Source of the DNA: Aquella oligotrophica
GTDB lineage: Bacteria > Pseudomonadota > Gammaproteobacteria > Burkholderiales > UBA11063
Reading direction: 5' to 3'
Length of the DNA: 64,000 nt
Assembly (NCBI RefSeq): GCF_002892535.1
Contig: NZ_CP024847.1
Span: forward strand, 2,756,661 to 2,820,660
A program made the translations under genes and the position numbers. Positions 62,679-64,000 of the stretch are shown piece after piece. The notes under the pieces were generated by a model. The model was not told the origin of the DNA. It searched no databases and worked only from the letters and a program-made list of their open reading frames with translations. Position 1 is the stretch's first letter. Each line of letters begins with the position of its first letter.

Positions 62679-63698
62679 TTAAACTAATCTTTCATAATAG
62701 CTTGTAAACCAACCTAAAAACTCTTGCAACCCATCTTGAATTGACATTAAAGGCTTATAACCAGTCTCATTAACTAGTTCACTTATATCTGCATAAGTTT
62801 TATAAACATCTCCAGCCTGCATTGGTAGAAAATCTTTTATAACTGTCTTACCTAGTGAAACTTCCATAGCCGCTATAAAATCCATTAACTTTATTGGTTG
62901 ACTATTGCCTATATTAAATATTCTGTAATTGTTACCACCATTTAAGCAATTATTAATCAGCAAAACTATTCCATTTATAATATCACTTATATGGGTAAAG
63001 TCACGCTCAAGGTTACCATAATTAAAGACCTTAATTGGCTGATTCTCCAGTATTGCTTTAGCAAAAAGTATAGGAGCCATATCGGGACGTCCCCATGATC
63101 CATAGACAGTAAAAAACCTAAGCCCAATAGTTTTTATGCCATACAAATGAGAATAAGAATGAGCCAGTAACTCATTGCTCTTTTTTGTTGCCGCATAAAG
63201 GCTAACTGGTGCATCCACAAAGTCCGTCGTTCTAAAAATCTCCTTCTGACTATTACCATAAACACTTGAACTGCTAGCATAAATTAGTTTGTTTACATTA
63301 TAGTGTCGGCAACATTCAAGAAGATTCACAAACCCTACAATATTACTCTGAATATAACTATCTGGATTATCAAGGCTATAACGGACTCCTGCCTGTGCTG
63401 CCAAATTACAGATCAAATCAAACGACTGATCTTTAAATAAATTTTCTAAAGCTATTTTATCAGTCAAGTCTAGTTTAATAAATTGGTAGTTTTCATATTT
63501 TATAGAGCAAATTAATTCCGTTGGGACTTCATTACTAACTGTAATTCCCTGCTCTGCAAGGCGATCATATTTAAGTTGTTTATCATAATAATTATTTATA
63601 TTATCTAAACCAATTATTTTATGTTCTGGACTTCTGGCTAGTTCCATAACTAGATGATGCCCTATAAACCCTGCGACACCCGTAATTAAGATTTTCAT
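62679..63698 (-). CDS. UDP-glucuronate 4-epimerase-like NAD-dependent epimerase
   Basis: 339 residues, extended SDR. It has [28 protein letters not shown] (a hallmark of UDP-glucuronate/galacturonate epimerases of the LpsL/Cap1J kind), SSSSVYGNSQKEIF and SLYAATKKSNEL with Tyr and Lys. It turns UDP-GlcA into UDP-GalA. Its substrate would come from the ugd gene immediately downstream. Its ATG overlaps the stop of the preceding partial gene (ATGA). Confidence 0.9.
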   Translation of the reverse strand: MKILITGVAGFIGHHLVMELARSPEHKIIGLDNINNYYDKQLKYDRLAEQGITVSNEVPTELICSIKYENYQFIKLDLTDKIALENLFKDQSFDLICNLAAQAGVRYSLDNPDSYIQSNIVGFVNLLECCRHYNVNKLIYASSSSVYGNSQKEIFRTTDFVDAPVSLYAATKKSNELLAHSYSHLYGIKTIGLRFFTVYGSWGRPDMAPILFAKAILENQPIKVFNYGNLERDFTHISDIINGIVLLINNCLNGGNNYRIFNIGNSQPIKLMDFIAAMEVSLGKTVIKDFLPMQAGDVYKTYADISELVNETGYKPLMSIQDGLQEFLGWFTSYYERLV

Positions 63699-64000
63699 TT
63701 TTTATCACTATTGCTAATTTTATAAACTATACAGGCACTACCGAGTAACTTTGCCCATCTGCTTCTTTTTGTAATTGATAAATATTTCCCAAAAATCATA
63801 TGACCTGTATAAAAAAGCCCCATTGGTTTGGCTGACTCTAGTCTTAACTGCCTTCTACCAAAATGATTCACCCAAGCCCTCTTACTAAATGTCCATATTT
63901 CAAAAAAAGCATTATTTTTACCACCATGACTCGAAGGAATTGAATAACTGATTGTCAGCTTAATGATCTCAATAAAAAAATTTTTGATGGAGTGGCATAT
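63695..64000 (-). CDS. C-terminal part of an unidentified gene cut by the window edge
   Basis: An open frame of 101 codons runs in from the right edge and ends with TGA at 63695-63697, overlapping the epimerase start by 4 bases. It has no start within the window. The text includes SSHGGKNNAFFEIWTF and MGLFYTGHMIFGKY. It could be the end of a class I methyltransferase, judging only from general look. The coupling shows it belongs to the same polysaccharide operon. Confidence 0.6.
   Translation of the reverse strand: MCHSIKNFFIEIIKLTISYSIPSSHGGKNNAFFEIWTFSKRAWVNHFGRRQLRLESAKPMGLFYTGHMIFGKYLSITKRSRWAKLLGSACIVYKISNSDKK

Overview
The window is one stretch of an AT-rich bacterial chromosome. The 16S gene carries signature stretches typical of Betaproteobacteria. 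The PhaB, HslU-free groESL and WbpP/Gmd/Ugd-type genes also fit a Gram-negative proteobacterium. A low-GC member near Neisseriales (Aquella-like) is my guess, not something the window proves. No phage, transposase, integrase or CRISPR array is visible.

Layout. 1-8.2 kb: amino-acid permease, groESL with a good sigma-32 promoter, a GH20 hexosaminidase lipoprotein, an atypical SDR and a DUF1338 protein. 8.3-26.2 kb: one long minus-strand run of overlapping or abutting genes, read as yhbY, sugar oxidoreductase, sialidase-like protein, small membrane protein, zinc-ribbon (TackOD1-like) protein, processive GT2 polysaccharide synthase, HlyD-like protein, GGDEF-EAL protein, two related giant hybrid histidine kinases and a REC-GGDEF cyclase. 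26.3-35.6 kb: housekeeping and secreted functions (APC permease, prmC, PAP2 phosphatase, metF, amidohydrolase, lipoprotein, GH19 chitinase, patatin). 36.0-41.8 kb: a complete rRNA operon on the minus strand in the order 16S - tRNA-Ala - tRNA-Ile - 23S - 5S, with boxA sites, processing stems, a P1-like promoter and an expanded helix 25 in 23S. 42-45.2 kb: ElyC-like protein, PhaB, ElbB and a prolyl 4-hydroxylase. 45.3-64 kb: a surface-polysaccharide (O-antigen or capsule) locus that runs off the right edge.

How the parts fit. The 8.3-25.9 kb operon looks like a self-contained exopolysaccharide device. A membrane GT2 plus an HlyD-like partner resembles the Alg8/Alg44 pair but has no PilZ domain. 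It is coupled to a full c-di-GMP circuit: multi-PAS hybrid kinases, then a REC-GGDEF cyclase, an EAL phosphodiesterase, and a protein with a degenerate receiver, several zinc ribbons and a degenerate GGDEF-like end that could act as sensor or adaptor. This is the most novel-looking system in the window. The 45-64 kb locus supplies a WecA-like initiator, WbpP, Ugd plus a uronate epimerase, Gmd, two AsnB-type amidotransferases, several GTs and methyltransferases. It suggests a heteropolymer with amidated or uronic sugars. Its ugd gene carries a one-base frameshift in a G run.
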